From Balneolaceae bacterium (GTDB lineage Bacteria > Bacteroidota > Rhodothermia > Balneolales > Balneolaceae), in assembly GCA_007134695.1 (NCBI GenBank), contig SLKI01000016.1:1-64000 (forward strand): a stretch of DNA of 64,000 bases. Direction: 5' to 3'. Made by a program: the position numbers and the translations under genes. The notes beneath the pieces were generated by a model. That model was not told where the DNA came from. It did not search any database and was given only the letters and a program-made list of their open reading frames with translations. Position 1 is the stretch's first letter. The number at the start of each line of letters is the position of its first letter. Shown piece after piece: positions 32,786-43,431 of this stretch.

Positions 32786-34584
32786 CCGGCAGATCGCTTC
32801 AAAATCCGGTTGTGCGGATCGACACGTAGATCCTTGCCTTCCGGAAGTTCGAACCTGAACACTCCCTCATCCGGTGCCAAGCGTTTTAACTCTCCGTCAA
32901 TTTCGATCTCCAGAGGCATCGGAAAGTCCAGATCCCGGGTGGTGCTCCATCTAAGCTTCAGCTCCTCTCCATCGCGCATCATCCTCAGGCGCGGCAGGCC
33001 CGGGCTTCGCAGATATACTTCAAAAAACCAGTCGAGTTGTTCTCCGGTAAGTTCATTGACCAGGTTCAGATAGTCTTCGGTAGTTACGAAACGCACCTGA
33101 CTTCCATCGGTCACATTTTCAAGTTCCGGATCGGGATATGCAAACCGTCGTAATGATTGAAAAAAGAGTTCATCACCGATCAGCCAGCGAAGAGTAGAGA
33201 GCACCCAGGCTCCCTTGAAATAGATATCGCCGCCTCTTCCTACACCGTAAATATCAACTGTCGACTGCCACTGTCGCGGCGCAATCTCTTCGGCCGCAAT
33301 AATCCTGTTGCGCATCATATCCATCATTTCGCGGTAGGCGCTCTTACCACCGAGATGCTCTGCATATAGAGCCTGCATATAGGTACCAAACCCCTCATGG
33401 ATCCAGAAATCTCTCCAGTCCCAGACAGTCACCATATTACCCCACCATTCATGAGCCAGCTCGTGCTGATGGAGATCATCAAATCCGACATTCTGACCAA
33501 ACATGTTATCATCCCGAAAGCTGGCACCGTAACCGATGATGGTCTGATGCTCCATTCCCAGATAAGGTGTGTGTGCCACTCCATATTTTTCGTTTCGAAA
33601 CGGATAGGGGCCCAACAGATCTTCGAGAAATCGCAGTTGTTTGGCAAACTGGGGAAAAAGGTTACGGCCCTTCTCCAGATACTCCGGAAGTACCCAGAAA
33701 CTGATTTCCATCTCTTCTCCGGTGATGCTTGTATAGGTCTCCCTGATGACCTCATAAGGAGCTGCATTAAGCGTCACGTTATAATTACTGATCGGGTTGG
33801 AGCTGAACCAATGCCAGGTTTTCCAGCCCTCTGCGTACCGGCTTGTTCCCTTCAACCGGCCGTTGGCAGCTACTACCAGATGGTCGGGCAAGGTAAAGTT
33901 CATCGCGACCGTGTGGGGTTTGTCGGAGGGGTGGTCTTTGTTGGGCCACCATACCCAGGCCCCGATCGTCTGGCAAGCAACACCGATCCAGGGTTCTCCG
34001 GAGGGAGTCCGGTCCCATACAAATCCACCGTCCCAGGGAGGGTTGGCAGCTATTTTGGGTGAGCCGCCATAGGATATTTGAATTTTAAAATCCTCACCGG
34101 GCTGACGTGTTTGAGGAAAATAGACTCTGAATCGCTTGGACTCTTCTGTCCGGACCACTCTTAATTCCTGCCATTCGATCTCTCCGGCCCCATCCCGTTC
34201 CTCACCGATACCCTCGGCATTCGGAGCTCCGCCGGGCGGGCGGCCTTTTTGCGATTCAAGGAGCTCCCGGACCGAACCTATCGAGAGCCGGGGGTCGAGG
34301 TCGAGTATGATCAGGTCGGTTGGATGAACGATCGTTCCGTGAACGACAACATCACCGGCGATGGTGCTGTCGGCCGGGTTGACTTTCAGATTGATCTCAT
34401 AATGATCGACCGAGTAGGCCGCCTGTTCTCTTATCAGTTCCCCGCCGGATTCATAAACAAGTCGATCCTGAGCCGACAGCAGGCTACCTGTCCCCAACAA
34501 GGCACCGGCTGCAAGCCAGGCTGGAATCAGCAGAATCACAGAGAGAGATTTCAGCCGGCTCATTCGCGGAGAAATTGCATTCAT
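32761..34584 (-). CDS. M1 family aminopeptidase (secreted)
   Basis: The 607-residue protein has a signal peptide (about 1-33) and the gluzincin motif HELAHEWWGN with the third zinc ligand in HEGFGTY 18 residues on, plus the exopeptidase signature GMEHQT upstream. It belongs to the leukotriene-A4-hydrolase/aminopeptidase N superfamily. It removes N-terminal residues from peptides in the periplasm or outside the cell. The ATG at 34584 gives a proper signal peptide and is 28 bases after the amidohydrolase stop. Its 3' end is duplicated in tandem. Confidence 0.94.
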   Translation of the reverse strand: MNAISPRMSRLKSLSVILLIPAWLAAGALLGTGSLLSAQDRLVYESGGELIREQAAYSVDHYEINLKVNPADSTIAGDVVVHGTIVHPTDLIILDLDPRLSIGSVRELLESQKGRPPGGAPNAEGIGEERDGAGEIEWQELRVVRTEESKRFRVYFPQTRQPGEDFKIQISYGGSPKIAANPPWDGGFVWDRTPSGEPWIGVACQTIGAWVWWPNKDHPSDKPHTVAMNFTLPDHLVVAANGRLKGTSRYAEGWKTWHWFSSNPISNYNVTLNAAPYEVIRETYTSITGEEMEISFWVLPEYLEKGRNLFPQFAKQLRFLEDLLGPYPFRNEKYGVAHTPYLGMEHQTIIGYGASFRDDNMFGQNVGFDDLHQHELAHEWWGNMVTVWDWRDFWIHEGFGTYMQALYAEHLGGKSAYREMMDMMRNRIIAAEEIAPRQWQSTVDIYGVGRGGDIYFKGAWVLSTLRWLIGDELFFQSLRRFAYPDPELENVTDGSQVRFVTTEDYLNLVNELTGEQLDWFFEVYLRSPGLPRLRMMRDGEELKLRWSTTRDLDFPMPLEIEIDGELKRLAPDEGVFRFELPEGKDLRVDPHNRILKRSAGSVEERPE

Positions 34585-34612
34585 TAGAGTTTGCTGCCTG
34601 GACCGAAACGGA

Positions 34613-35902
34613 TCAGTGCTTCTTATAAACCAGACCATCCTTCATGACAAAAGTGACGTCGGTCAGACTCTCGACATCATCCAGAGGGTTTCCGTCAACT
34701 GCTACCAGGTCTGCAAGCTTCCCGGCCTCAACACTTCCGATGGAGTCCTCCATGCCAAGTACTGTTGCTGCCGACATTGTGGCACTTTGAATCGCTTCCA
34801 TAACGGGCATCCCGACTTCTGTCATATAGATAAATTCGCGGGCGTTGTCACCGTGATAAAAAACACCGGCATCGGTTCCGAAAGCGATCTTCACACCATA
34901 CTCATACGCCTTTCGAAATGTCTCCTGGATCTGTGGACCGATCTCCTGCGCCTTCTCGGCCACCATCGGAGGATAGTAACCCTCTTCTTCAGCCATTTCG
35001 GCAACAAATTTACCGGCAGATATGGTCGGAATATACCAGGTTCCCCTATCAACCATCGCTGCCATCACCTCTTCATCCATATAGGTACCGTGGTCGATCG
35101 TATGGACTCCTGCAAGAACTGCACGCAACATCCCCTCCGTACCGTGAGCATGAGCGGCCACATGCATTCCATAATCCCGAGCCGTCTGGACGATCGCCTC
35201 GAGTTCGTCATCCATAAACTGCGGATTCTGCCCCGAAGCAGCTACACTTAATACCCCTCCGGTTGCTGTAATCTTGATGTGGTCGGACCCGTTTTTATAA
35301 GCCTGGCGGACCGCCTGTCGTGCTTCAGCAACTCCATTAATCACCCCATCTTCCGGCCCGGGACTTCCCATCAGGTCCCGGCGAAAATTGTTGGTCGGGT
35401 CGGCATGTCCGCCAGTCGTAGCCAGCGATTTTCCGACACTTACGACCCGTGGCCCATCGACAAATCCGGCCCGAATCGCATTCCGAAGCGCTGTATTGAC
35501 ACCGCTGCCGCCGAGGTCGCGAACGGTGGTAAAGCCCGCTTCGAGTGTCCGTCTGGCGTAGAGAACCGAGCGAAAAGCTCGATCTTCCGGATTGAGGGTA
35601 AAGGCCTCGATATATCGATTCGGATTGGTTTCTCCTTCCAGGTGGACATGCAGATCGATCCAGCCGGGCATCACTGTGCTATTGCGCAAGTCGATCACTT
35701 CGTTGCCGGGAGCAGCCTCCACAAAACCGGATTCAACTGATTGAATAACGCCATCTTCAATCACGATCGTTACCCGATCATGAGGTTCGTCGGAAATTCC
35801 GTCGATCAGTGTGCCGGCATGAACATACGTTTTCTGTGCCAACGCAGGATCCGGAAGCAGAAAGAGAGTTGAAACAACCAGGGTTATAAGCAGATTCTTC
35901 AT
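34613..35902 (-). CDS. Secreted amidohydrolase family protein (imidazolonepropionase/prolidase-like)
   Basis: The 429-residue protein has a signal peptide ([20 protein letters not shown]) and the amidohydrolase TIM-barrel motifs: metal-binding DLHVHLE (about 80), the HITATGGV (Lys-like) region, HAHGTEG (about 230) and [10 protein letters not shown] (about 325). It resembles secreted Xaa-Pro dipeptidase or organophosphate-type amidohydrolases of family M38-like enzymes; the exact bond is unknown. It is the first gene of a run with the M1 peptidase, suggesting a peptide-scavenging operon. The upstream in-frame codons lack protein character. Confidence 0.9.
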   Translation of the reverse strand: MKNLLITLVVSTLFLLPDPALAQKTYVHAGTLIDGISDEPHDRVTIVIEDGVIQSVESGFVEAAPGNEVIDLRNSTVMPGWIDLHVHLEGETNPNRYIEAFTLNPEDRAFRSVLYARRTLEAGFTTVRDLGGSGVNTALRNAIRAGFVDGPRVVSVGKSLATTGGHADPTNNFRRDLMGSPGPEDGVINGVAEARQAVRQAYKNGSDHIKITATGGVLSVAASGQNPQFMDDELEAIVQTARDYGMHVAAHAHGTEGMLRAVLAGVHTIDHGTYMDEEVMAAMVDRGTWYIPTISAGKFVAEMAEEEGYYPPMVAEKAQEIGPQIQETFRKAYEYGVKIAFGTDAGVFYHGDNAREFIYMTEVGMPVMEAIQSATMSAATVLGMEDSIGSVEAGKLADLVAVDGNPLDDVESLTDVTFVMKDGLVYKKH

Positions 35903-36069
35903 AATTTTCGGGATTAGCAGATTACCATCTATTCGTGGACAGTTTATTTGATTCAGGAACATAATAAAGATTTCCGATATGGCAACAGGCATTTTCCGGT
36001 AACTCTCTGCACTGCTCTCTCTATTAACAACGCTGCCGAAATCAGAACAATCAAATACACCTGCAAAGC

Positions 36070-37011
36070 CTATCCAATCTCCAGCATCCGTTCAATCGGC
36101 CGAAGGGCTCGTTTGGCAAGCAAGTCCGGTACATGAACTTCAAACCGGTCCTGTTTCAATGAATCGTACAGTTTTTCCAGCGTGATCATCTTCATGAATT
36201 CGCATACTGATCGTTCGTTGGCCGGATAGAACGTTTTACCGGGATTCTCTTTCTCCATGCGATAGAGGATACCGGTTTCGGTTGCCACAACAAACTCATC
36301 AGCATCCGACTCCTGTGCGCGGCGGAGCATCCCGCTTGTCGAATAGATATGGCCATCCTTGCAGTCGTAGTAGACCGAGGATCGCATCATGCATGAGGTT
36401 GAGCAGCCACATTCGGGATGGATCAAAAATTCTGCATCCGGATATTCTTTCTCCTTTTCCGCCAGATTTATATCCCCGATCTTTTCATGAACATGACACG
36501 CCCCCTGCCAGACATTGAGCTTCCGGCCGGTAACCATCTCCACATAGCCTCCCAGAAATTTATCTGGCAGAAAAAGAATTTCACGATCTTCCGGGATCGC
36601 CTCAACAATAGATACGGCATTGGATGAGGTACAACAATAGTCGCATTCGGCTTTCACTTCTGCCGTCGTATTAATATAGGTGACTACCACCGCCTCGGGG
36701 TGATCGGCTTTCCAGGCCCTCAGCTGTTCGGCGGTAATACTGTCGGCAAGAGAACACCCTGCTTCCAGGTCTGGTATCAGTACCTTTTTGTCCGGGGAGA
36801 TGATGGCAGCGGTTTCCGCCATAAAATGAACTCCGCAGAATACGATCAGATCGGCATCCGTTTCGGCAGCTTTCCGCGACAGTCCCAGTGAATCCCCGAC
36901 AAAATCGGCAATATCCTGAATCTCCGGAACCTGATAGTTATGAGCCAGAATGACAGCATTTCGTTGCTCTTTCATCCGGTTGATTTCAAATATCATTTCC
37001 TTCTTTTCCAT
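36070..37011 (-). CDS. nadA: Quinolinate synthase NadA
   Basis: The 313-residue enzyme condenses iminoaspartate and dihydroxyacetone phosphate to quinolinate using a 4Fe-4S cluster. Likely cluster cysteines are in [20 protein letters not shown] and [12 protein letters not shown], which match the three conserved ligand positions of the family. The N-terminus starts with the [20 protein letters not shown] region. It is the last gene of nadB-nadC-nadA; its ATG overlaps the end of nadC by 19 bases. Confidence 0.97.
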   Translation of the reverse strand: MEKKEMIFEINRMKEQRNAVILAHNYQVPEIQDIADFVGDSLGLSRKAAETDADLIVFCGVHFMAETAAIISPDKKVLIPDLEAGCSLADSITAEQLRAWKADHPEAVVVTYINTTAEVKAECDYCCTSSNAVSIVEAIPEDREILFLPDKFLGGYVEMVTGRKLNVWQGACHVHEKIGDINLAEKEKEYPDAEFLIHPECGCSTSCMMRSSVYYDCKDGHIYSTSGMLRRAQESDADEFVVATETGILYRMEKENPGKTFYPANERSVCEFMKMITLEKLYDSLKQDRFEVHVPDLLAKRALRPIERMLEIG

Positions 37012-37910
37012 GATTCCGTATCGATTTTTATGAGCTTTTGACTGATATCGAATGCCTCGACCGAGTGTGTTAACGCACCGATGGAGATGAAATTGACCCC
37101 GGTTTCCGCCACTTTTCTAATATTGCCAAATGATATATTCCCGGATGCTTCTGTTTGGGCTCTGCCGCCCACCAGACGAACCGCTTCTGCCATCAGCGAC
37201 GGCTCCATATTGTCCAGCATAATGAACTCCACATTGCAGGCCAGCGCTTGCTCCACCTGCTCAAGTGTCGTAGTCTCGACTTCTATTTTCAAATCCGGTC
37301 TTGCCTTGCGAATCTGCTCAACTGCATGGGTGATTCCGCCCGCAGCAATAATGTGGTTTTCTTTAACCATAGCAAGATCGTACAAGCCCAAGCGGTGATT
37401 ACCTCCTCCGCCAGCCGAGACGGCATATTTGTCGAGCAGCCTCAAACCCGGCACCGTCTTGCGTGTATCGAGTAACCGAACTGGCAGGTCCTCCAGCAAC
37501 TCCGTAAACTGTGAAGTTCTCGTTGCGATGCCGGACATCCTCTGTACAAAGTTCAGGGCGATCCGTTCTGCCGACAGTATAGCCCGGCAAGACCCTTCTA
37601 TATCAACCAGACGGTCACCCGTTTTCACATGAGCTCCATCCTGAACGTTCGGCAGCCATTGCAGATCCGGATCCAGATATTGAAACACAGCTCTTCCGAA
37701 CTCCAGTCCGGCCACCACCCCTTCCTGTTTAGCGATCCAAATCGCTTCGGCGCGCTCCTCCGATCCAGTTACAGCATTCGTAGTGAAATCTCCGCTGCCC
37801 AAATCCTCATCAAATGCCAGCTTGATAAGAGTTTGAATCGATTTTTTTCGAAGCAATTCCTCCAACGATCCAACCGGATCCGCAATATGTACGTTGGTTG
37901 TGGTGCTCAT
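36993..37910 (-). CDS. nadC: Nicotinate-nucleotide pyrophosphorylase NadC
   Basis: The 305-residue enzyme converts quinolinate and PRPP to nicotinate mononucleotide. It shows the family motifs NFVQRMSGIAT, LLDTRKTVPGLR, KYAVSAGGGGNHRLGL and MVKENHI, which form the quinolinate- and PRPP-binding sites. It overlaps nadB at the start (ATGA, 37907-37910) and nadA at the end, so the trio is translationally coupled. Confidence 0.97.
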   Translation of the reverse strand: MSTTTNVHIADPVGSLEELLRKKSIQTLIKLAFDEDLGSGDFTTNAVTGSEERAEAIWIAKQEGVVAGLEFGRAVFQYLDPDLQWLPNVQDGAHVKTGDRLVDIEGSCRAILSAERIALNFVQRMSGIATRTSQFTELLEDLPVRLLDTRKTVPGLRLLDKYAVSAGGGGNHRLGLYDLAMVKENHIIAAGGITHAVEQIRKARPDLKIEVETTTLEQVEQALACNVEFIMLDNMEPSLMAEAVRLVGGRAQTEASGNISFGNIRKVAETGVNFISIGALTHSVEAFDISQKLIKIDTESWKRRK

Positions 37911-39451
37911 TTCACTGCAATTTCTGATGCCGGTTCTTTTGGCAATGGGCGGTCGATCTGGTGAACTCCCAGGCTCTCTTCCCGGCCGAGTGCTGAATGA
38001 ATTATCAGTTCCGACACCCGTAAAAGTCCTTCAGTCCGGATTGAATAATACTCTTCCTTGTCTGAAAAGCGATATCGTTCCCTGATCTGCTGAATCTGAC
38101 CCAGCGCCTGCATAAGTCCTTCCCGACGGCGGAGAATGCCGGCATAGCTGTTCAATAGCCAAGCCACCCGGTTCTTGATCTCGCTGAAAGTTCGAGATAT
38201 GCCGGTATCAATGTACAACTGTACTGAAGAGAAATTTGACTCCGATCCATTGCTGCCAAAAACAGAAGCAGCCGCATGATCAACGGCCCGTCTGCTGAAG
38301 ACAAGACACTCCAGCAGCGAATTGCTGGCCAGCCGGTTGGCCCCGTGCACACCGGTTGCAGCCACTTCACCGCAGGCATAAAGACCTTCGATTCCGGTTT
38401 CTCCATTCAGCCCGGTCTCTACACCGCCAATACAATAATGTGCAGCCGGAGCTACCGGGATCAATTGCCGGGTGCCGTCTATCCCGTATCGTTTCAGCTG
38501 CACCAGGAAATCTCCAAACCGAAGTTCTAACTTTTCAGAGTCCAGGTGACGCAGATCCAGATACACATGATCCCGGTCCTGATGTTCGATCTGCCGGTAG
38601 ATCACTTGCGAAACCAGATCCCGGGGTGCCAGTTCCCGCCCCTCATAATCCATCATAAACCGTTCGCCGCGCTCATTCAACAGATATGCCCCCTCCCCCC
38701 GCAAAGCTTCACTGATCAAAAAAGTATTGCTGTCGCCGGTATACAAAGCTGTGGGGTGAAACTGGACAAATTCAAGGTCTTTCAGTGTCGCGCCCTTATC
38801 GCTGGCCAGCCAGAGCCCATCTCCGGTCGACGTGTGGGGGTTGGTCGAGCGCATGTAGAGGCCGGAGTACCCTCCTGTTGCAAGCAACGTAACCGGACTG
38901 ACGATTCGAAGATGTTCACTATCCCGGCCGTGCCAGAGATCCGCCCCTTTACATTTTTCCCCTTCGACACACAGGTTCCCGACAAATGCATCTTCTACTA
39001 CAGTTACATTATTCAAGTTCAGGACGGAATCGATCAAAAAATCGATCATGGCCCTTCCTGTAGACGCTCCGTCGGCATGCAGAATTCTCCTCCTGGTGTG
39101 GCCTCCCTCTAACCCGAGATCAAGTTCATCCCCCTTTTTATCGAACTTCATGCCCATGGCCATCAGTTCCCTGACCCTCTCCACACCCTCTCTGACCAGC
39201 AGTTCAACCGCATTCTCATTGCAATAGCCCCGCCCGGCATTCAGAGTATCCTCAGTGTGATTTCTCAGTGTATCTTCCCGGTGAATAGCAGCTGCAACTC
39301 CCCCCTGCGCCCAGTAGCTGCTACTTGTTGAAAGGCTGGATTTGGTAACCAGTACAACCCTTCCAAAACGGCCGGCGTGAAGAGCTGCAGATAACCCTGC
39401 AATTCCGCTGCCAATAACCAGAAAATCGGTTTCCCTGATCCTGTTGCTCAA
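37907..39451 (-). CDS. nadB: L-aspartate oxidase NadB
   Basis: The 514-residue flavoenzyme oxidises L-aspartate to iminoaspartate, the first step of de novo NAD synthesis. FAD-binding GSGIAGLSAALHAG is at residues 13-26, followed by SSSYWAQGGVAAAI, EFVQFHPTALY and HGANRLASNSLLECLVF. The start must be the TTG at 39451, because no other in-frame start codon lies upstream and the FAD site begins only 12 codons later. A doubled Shine-Dalgarno-like stretch (GGAGGTAAGGAGGT) lies about 70 bases further up and is too distant to serve it. Confidence 0.95.
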   Translation of the reverse strand: MSNRIRETDFLVIGSGIAGLSAALHAGRFGRVVLVTKSSLSTSSSYWAQGGVAAAIHREDTLRNHTEDTLNAGRGYCNENAVELLVREGVERVRELMAMGMKFDKKGDELDLGLEGGHTRRRILHADGASTGRAMIDFLIDSVLNLNNVTVVEDAFVGNLCVEGEKCKGADLWHGRDSEHLRIVSPVTLLATGGYSGLYMRSTNPHTSTGDGLWLASDKGATLKDLEFVQFHPTALYTGDSNTFLISEALRGEGAYLLNERGERFMMDYEGRELAPRDLVSQVIYRQIEHQDRDHVYLDLRHLDSEKLELRFGDFLVQLKRYGIDGTRQLIPVAPAAHYCIGGVETGLNGETGIEGLYACGEVAATGVHGANRLASNSLLECLVFSRRAVDHAAASVFGSNGSESNFSSVQLYIDTGISRTFSEIKNRVAWLLNSYAGILRRREGLMQALGQIQQIRERYRFSDKEEYYSIRTEGLLRVSELIIHSALGREESLGVHQIDRPLPKEPASEIAVK

Positions 39452-39776
39452 AATTCCATCAATTTCCAGGGAGCGTTTCGAACCGTATCGATAGTGAAAT
39501 CGACAACAGGCAAAACCTCCTTACCTCCTTTTGAACTTCAAATCATCAAAAAATAAGACTTATTTGAACAACACCCCAACCATACCGAAAATGCGGCCTT
39601 CTCACGCAAGGTGAGTCCCAAACAGTTCGTTGCAGCAAACTGTTGTTCATTGATCAAACCGTTTGGGATCAATACAGGTGGCAGAGAAATTTTCAAGTAC
39701 TTAATGCAGGTTAAGAATAATTCAAAATGGATCGTATCTTTGGCTCGAATTGAAGACCAGAGTTAGAATTTTAATC
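39452..39776. other. Divergent intergenic region between nadB and hisS (325 bp)
   Basis: It should carry promoters for both operons. A match to the Bacteroidota -7 element (TATCTTTG, 39735-39742) lies 35 bases before the hisS ATG. A GGAGGTAAGGAGGT stretch (minus strand, near 39510-39525) resembles two overlapping ribosome sites but is about 70 bases from nadB. I found no riboswitch-like structure by eye. Confidence 0.5.
39735..39742 (+). promoter_or_regulatory. Possible Bacteroidota-type -7 element for hisS
   Basis: TATCTTTG fits the TAnnTTTG consensus. A start site a few bases downstream would give a leader of about 30 bases to the ATG at 39777 and would exclude the TTG at 39750. The -33 element is not clear. 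Confidence 0.4.
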
Positions 39777-41042
39777 ATGGCGCAAGCGAAATACACCACA
39801 CACCAGGGGATGAACGACATTCTGCCCGGCGAAGTTGAAAAGTGGCAGGCTCTCGAGCGACTGATCCACCGGGAAGCCCGGAAGTTCAACTTCGAAGAGA
39901 TCCGGACTCCCGTTATGGAACAGACCGAACTGGTTGTCCGCAGCGTAGGCCGGGAAACCGACATCGTCTCCAAGGAGATCTACTCCTTCACCCGCGGCGA
40001 GGACAACTACGTATTGAGGCCGGAAGGAACCGCTCCGGTGGTTCGTTCCTATATCCAGCACCACCTCGATCAGCGTGGGGGAACACAAAAATTCTACTAT
40101 ATCGGGCCGATGTTTCGTGCTGAGCGTCCTCAGAAAGGGCGACTGCGTCAGTTTCATCAGTTCGGCATCGAAATTATGGGTACCGGCAACGCGGTTGCCG
40201 ATGCCGAGTGTATCGCCTTTATGATCCATATCTATGACGTGGTTGGAATTAAAAACACCACTCTCAAGATCAACTCGATCGGCGATCCTGCAAGCCGCGA
40301 CAACTACAAACAGGCATTGACAGACTATTTTACACCACTGAAAGATAAATTGAGTGAGGTTTCCAGGAAAAGGCTTGAGAAAAATCCCCTCAGGATCCTC
40401 GACTCCAAAGAGGCGGAGGACCGTCCGCTGGTGGAGAATGCACCGCGTATTGCAGATTTTTTGAACCCGGAATCGAAAAACCATTTCGAGCAGGTCAAGT
40501 TGCTGCTGGGTGAGCTCGAAATCCCGTTCGAAGAGGACCCGTTACTGGTACGCGGCCTGGACTACTACACCCGGACTGCATTCGAACTGATCAGCCCCGA
40601 TCTGGGTGCCCAGGATGCTTTGGCAGGTGGAGGACGGTATGACCTGCTCGCCGAAGAGATCGGAGGGCCATCGACACCTGCAATCGGGTTTGCCGCCGGC
40701 ATCGAGCGGCTCCTGCTGGCTTGCGAAGAGCTTGAGATCGATATCCCGGGATTGCTGGCCGACCAGGTCGATATCTATATCGTTTCACTGGGCGAGGAGG
40801 GGCGGAAGTGGGCACTGAAACATCTGCCGAAACTGAGGCGTCACGGGGTCTCGGCCACGATGGATTACGACGGCCGGTCGATGAAAGCTCAGATGAAGGA
40901 TGCAAACCGAAAAAATGCCCGTTTTGCGATTATCGTCGGGGAGAATGAACTCAAAGAAAATCGATTCACATTTCGGGATATGGAAGCAAGTGAAGAGATC
41001 TCTCTGCCGTTTGATTCAATTGTGGAAAAAGTCGTGACTTAA
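39777..41042 (+). CDS. hisS: Histidyl-tRNA synthetase
   Basis: The 421-residue class II synthetase has motif 1 (FEEIRTPVMEQTELVVRSVG), motif 2 (RAERPQKGRLRQFHQFGIE), the histidine-binding region VRGLDYYTRTAFE and motif 3 (AIGFAAGIERLL), plus a C-terminal anticodon-binding domain (about 320-421). It attaches histidine to tRNA-His in the cytoplasm. The ATG at 39777 is chosen over a TTG at 39750 because it gives the normal N-terminus and fits the candidate promoter. Confidence 0.96.
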   Translation: MAQAKYTTHQGMNDILPGEVEKWQALERLIHREARKFNFEEIRTPVMEQTELVVRSVGRETDIVSKEIYSFTRGEDNYVLRPEGTAPVVRSYIQHHLDQRGGTQKFYYIGPMFRAERPQKGRLRQFHQFGIEIMGTGNAVADAECIAFMIHIYDVVGIKNTTLKINSIGDPASRDNYKQALTDYFTPLKDKLSEVSRKRLEKNPLRILDSKEAEDRPLVENAPRIADFLNPESKNHFEQVKLLLGELEIPFEEDPLLVRGLDYYTRTAFELISPDLGAQDALAGGGRYDLLAEEIGGPSTPAIGFAAGIERLLLACEELEIDIPGLLADQVDIYIVSLGEEGRKWALKHLPKLRRHGVSATMDYDGRSMKAQMKDANRKNARFAIIVGENELKENRFTFRDMEASEEISLPFDSIVEKVVT

Positions 41043-41087
41043 GTGGCATCGACAAATTTCAGAACCTGGCTGTGAATACTCCGGACA

Positions 41088-43244
41088 TCAGGTGTTAAAG
41101 ACTATGACCGGGCACTTGGCCAGCTGAAGTATATTTTCTACTCTCGGGCCCAGATAGAGACGGTCGGATCCCGGTTTTACATTGGTTCCTACAATCACCA
41201 GATCCATATCATTGCTTTCCACAAGATCTGTAATCACCTCTTCAGGGTTTTCACCGGTTTTGACGAGACCCTCGGTTTTTACACCAAACGCCTCACCCTG
41301 CTTCTTGAGTTCTCCTACCATTTCATGTGCGAAATTAAGGGAGCTCTCCATCTGCCTCTCCTGGATCTGACCACTCAACCTGGGCTGACGTGTCACCACA
41401 TTCAGAGCCAGCACCTCTCTGCCCCTGTCTGCTTTTGACATAAAGAAGGCCAGCTCGGCAGCATTTTTTGCAGCCTGACTGCCGTTGGTCGGAACCATGA
41501 TGCGCTGAGGGGTCCAGTCCCGGGAAATTGCTTCGGATTTGACCACCATCGCCGGACAAGGTGCAACTCGCACCAGAAAATCGACGATCGGACTAAACAG
41601 ATGTTTGCCGCCGGTCTGTTTTTCTGTTGCCCCGAGAACGATCAGATCGTAATCTTTTTTTGCTTCGTCGAGAATTGCATCACCGGGATTTTTATGTTGT
41701 ATAACCTTGGTCACCAACTGCTTTTGGGTAAAGTATCCCGACAATTCCTTCAGATAACTCTCACAACTTGCACGATTCCCCTTGTCCGTAACCGTCATTA
41801 ACGTAACAGAAAGCTCCCGATCTTTACCGAGCAGATCGAGTATAGCCGCCTCAATCGATTGCAAGTCGGCGCTGTCCGGCAGTTCCTCACGCAACCGGAC
41901 GGGAAGCAGAACTCGGTGAATATCGGCCACCATCGATTTAGACTCCAATTCTTCCTTCTTGAGCCGTGCCTGCTCTTCTTCTCCGATCTCCACCCGCTTC
42001 AGAACCCAGCGGAGAGCAAAGGGTGCCATCAGAGATGTCGCAATCGCCATTACTACAACGATGGAGAACATCTCCTGCGAGAGCACTCCAATTCTCAATC
42101 CGATCGTGGCGATGATAATCTCCATCGCCCCACGTGCATTGAGGCCTGCACCGTAACTGAGCGAAGTCCAATGATCCTTGCCTCCGATCAGCCTTGCACC
42201 CGAATAGGTACCGACCACTTTTCCGATCGTAGCGATGGCGATAACAATGATGGTAATCAACATCAGTGTAGGGTCAAACAGGCTGATAACATCCACTTTC
42301 AGTCCTGCCACCGCAAAAAAGATCGGGGCGAAAATTCCCAAGGCGATACTGTCGAGCTTTTTATGTACATCGTCCGGCAGCCTCGGCATCATGCCAAAGA
42401 GAATCCCCATCACAAAAGCACCGAGAATCGCTTCGAGGTGAAGCGCCTGGGTTATGGCGCCCCAAATAAAGGCCAGGATAATCACCAGCGTCAAAAGCCG
42501 GTCGTGGCTGATCACTTCATCCTGTACATACTCCAGCAGTTTCTGGACAATCCATCGGCCGAGGGTAAAACTGAGTATCAGGAAGGCCAGTACACTTCCG
42601 ATAATTTGAAAGACGCTGCCGGCTGTGACCGCATCTCCTGCCGCAATTCCGGCAACGATTGAGAGCATAATCCACCCCGTGGTGTCGTCACTCATCCCTG
42701 CAGCCAGCATGGTCTGACCGATGTCCCTTCGTATCAGATCCATATCCATCAGCACTTTGGCAATCACCGGTATCGCCGATATCGCCATTGCCGTTGCTAC
42801 GAAAAGAGAAAAGACAATCCGTTCGGTACCCTCGCCGATCAGAAAATCCGGCAGATAGAGCCCCAAAACAAATCCAGTCGCAAATGTGACTGTTATCCCC
42901 CCGTAGGACACACTGATGGCTGTCTTGGCATGCCTCTTGATCAACTGTACATCCGTCTCGAGCCCGGTGATCAACAGCAGAAACATCGCACCAAAGAGTG
43001 CAACAAGTTCGAGAAGATAACCCTGCACCTCGTTTTGCGGTATAACAAGCTCCCCGACAACCGGAAACACACCACTCAGCAGCGAAGGGCCCAAAATGAT
43101 CCCGGCCAGAATCTCTCCTACCACCGACGGCTGCCCCAAACGCTGAGCAACCTCTCCGAAAGCCCGGGCGGCCAGCAACAAAATACCAACCTGTACAACC
43201 AGCATCAGGATATCGTCATGCGGGGCCGCAGAAAATACATCCAT
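41088..43244 (-). CDS. CPA2-type cation:proton antiporter with two C-terminal universal stress domains
   Basis: Residues about 1-400 form a Kef/NhaS-like exchanger of about 12 membrane spans, with PSVVGEILAGIILGPSLL, MSDDTTGWIML and LNARGAMEIIIATIGL as hallmark segments. After a linker, two UspA-like domains follow (about 430-560 and 565-718); the second ends GSDRLYLGPRVENIL with the ATP-site pattern. It probably exchanges Na+ or K+ for protons, with the stress domains as nucleotide sensors. It is tail-to-tail with hisS and lies downstream of a second antiporter on the same strand. Confidence 0.9.
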   Translation of the reverse strand: MDVFSAAPHDDILMLVVQVGILLLAARAFGEVAQRLGQPSVVGEILAGIILGPSLLSGVFPVVGELVIPQNEVQGYLLELVALFGAMFLLLITGLETDVQLIKRHAKTAISVSYGGITVTFATGFVLGLYLPDFLIGEGTERIVFSLFVATAMAISAIPVIAKVLMDMDLIRRDIGQTMLAAGMSDDTTGWIMLSIVAGIAAGDAVTAGSVFQIIGSVLAFLILSFTLGRWIVQKLLEYVQDEVISHDRLLTLVIILAFIWGAITQALHLEAILGAFVMGILFGMMPRLPDDVHKKLDSIALGIFAPIFFAVAGLKVDVISLFDPTLMLITIIVIAIATIGKVVGTYSGARLIGGKDHWTSLSYGAGLNARGAMEIIIATIGLRIGVLSQEMFSIVVVMAIATSLMAPFALRWVLKRVEIGEEEQARLKKEELESKSMVADIHRVLLPVRLREELPDSADLQSIEAAILDLLGKDRELSVTLMTVTDKGNRASCESYLKELSGYFTQKQLVTKVIQHKNPGDAILDEAKKDYDLIVLGATEKQTGGKHLFSPIVDFLVRVAPCPAMVVKSEAISRDWTPQRIMVPTNGSQAAKNAAELAFFMSKADRGREVLALNVVTRQPRLSGQIQERQMESSLNFAHEMVGELKKQGEAFGVKTEGLVKTGENPEEVITDLVESNDMDLVIVGTNVKPGSDRLYLGPRVENILQLAKCPVIVFNT

Positions 43245-43431
43245 AAAGTTAGGAAATATAATTAGTTAGCAATTCAGGGAATGAATCTGATTCGTAAATG
43301 GATCCATCCGGTGAACTGACCCGTTCCAATCCCGTATTAAACCCGGTTCAATTTTACGAGCAAAGAAACTATCGAATTATTGACATAACGGAAAATTGAA
43401 ACGAATGACGGAGCATATAAACAATTTCAAT

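Noticed and set aside
41859-42662. 267-codon frame antisense to the first antiporter.
   Set aside because: It is the mirror of a well-supported membrane protein gene and has a His/Gln/Asn-rich composition typical of such shadows.
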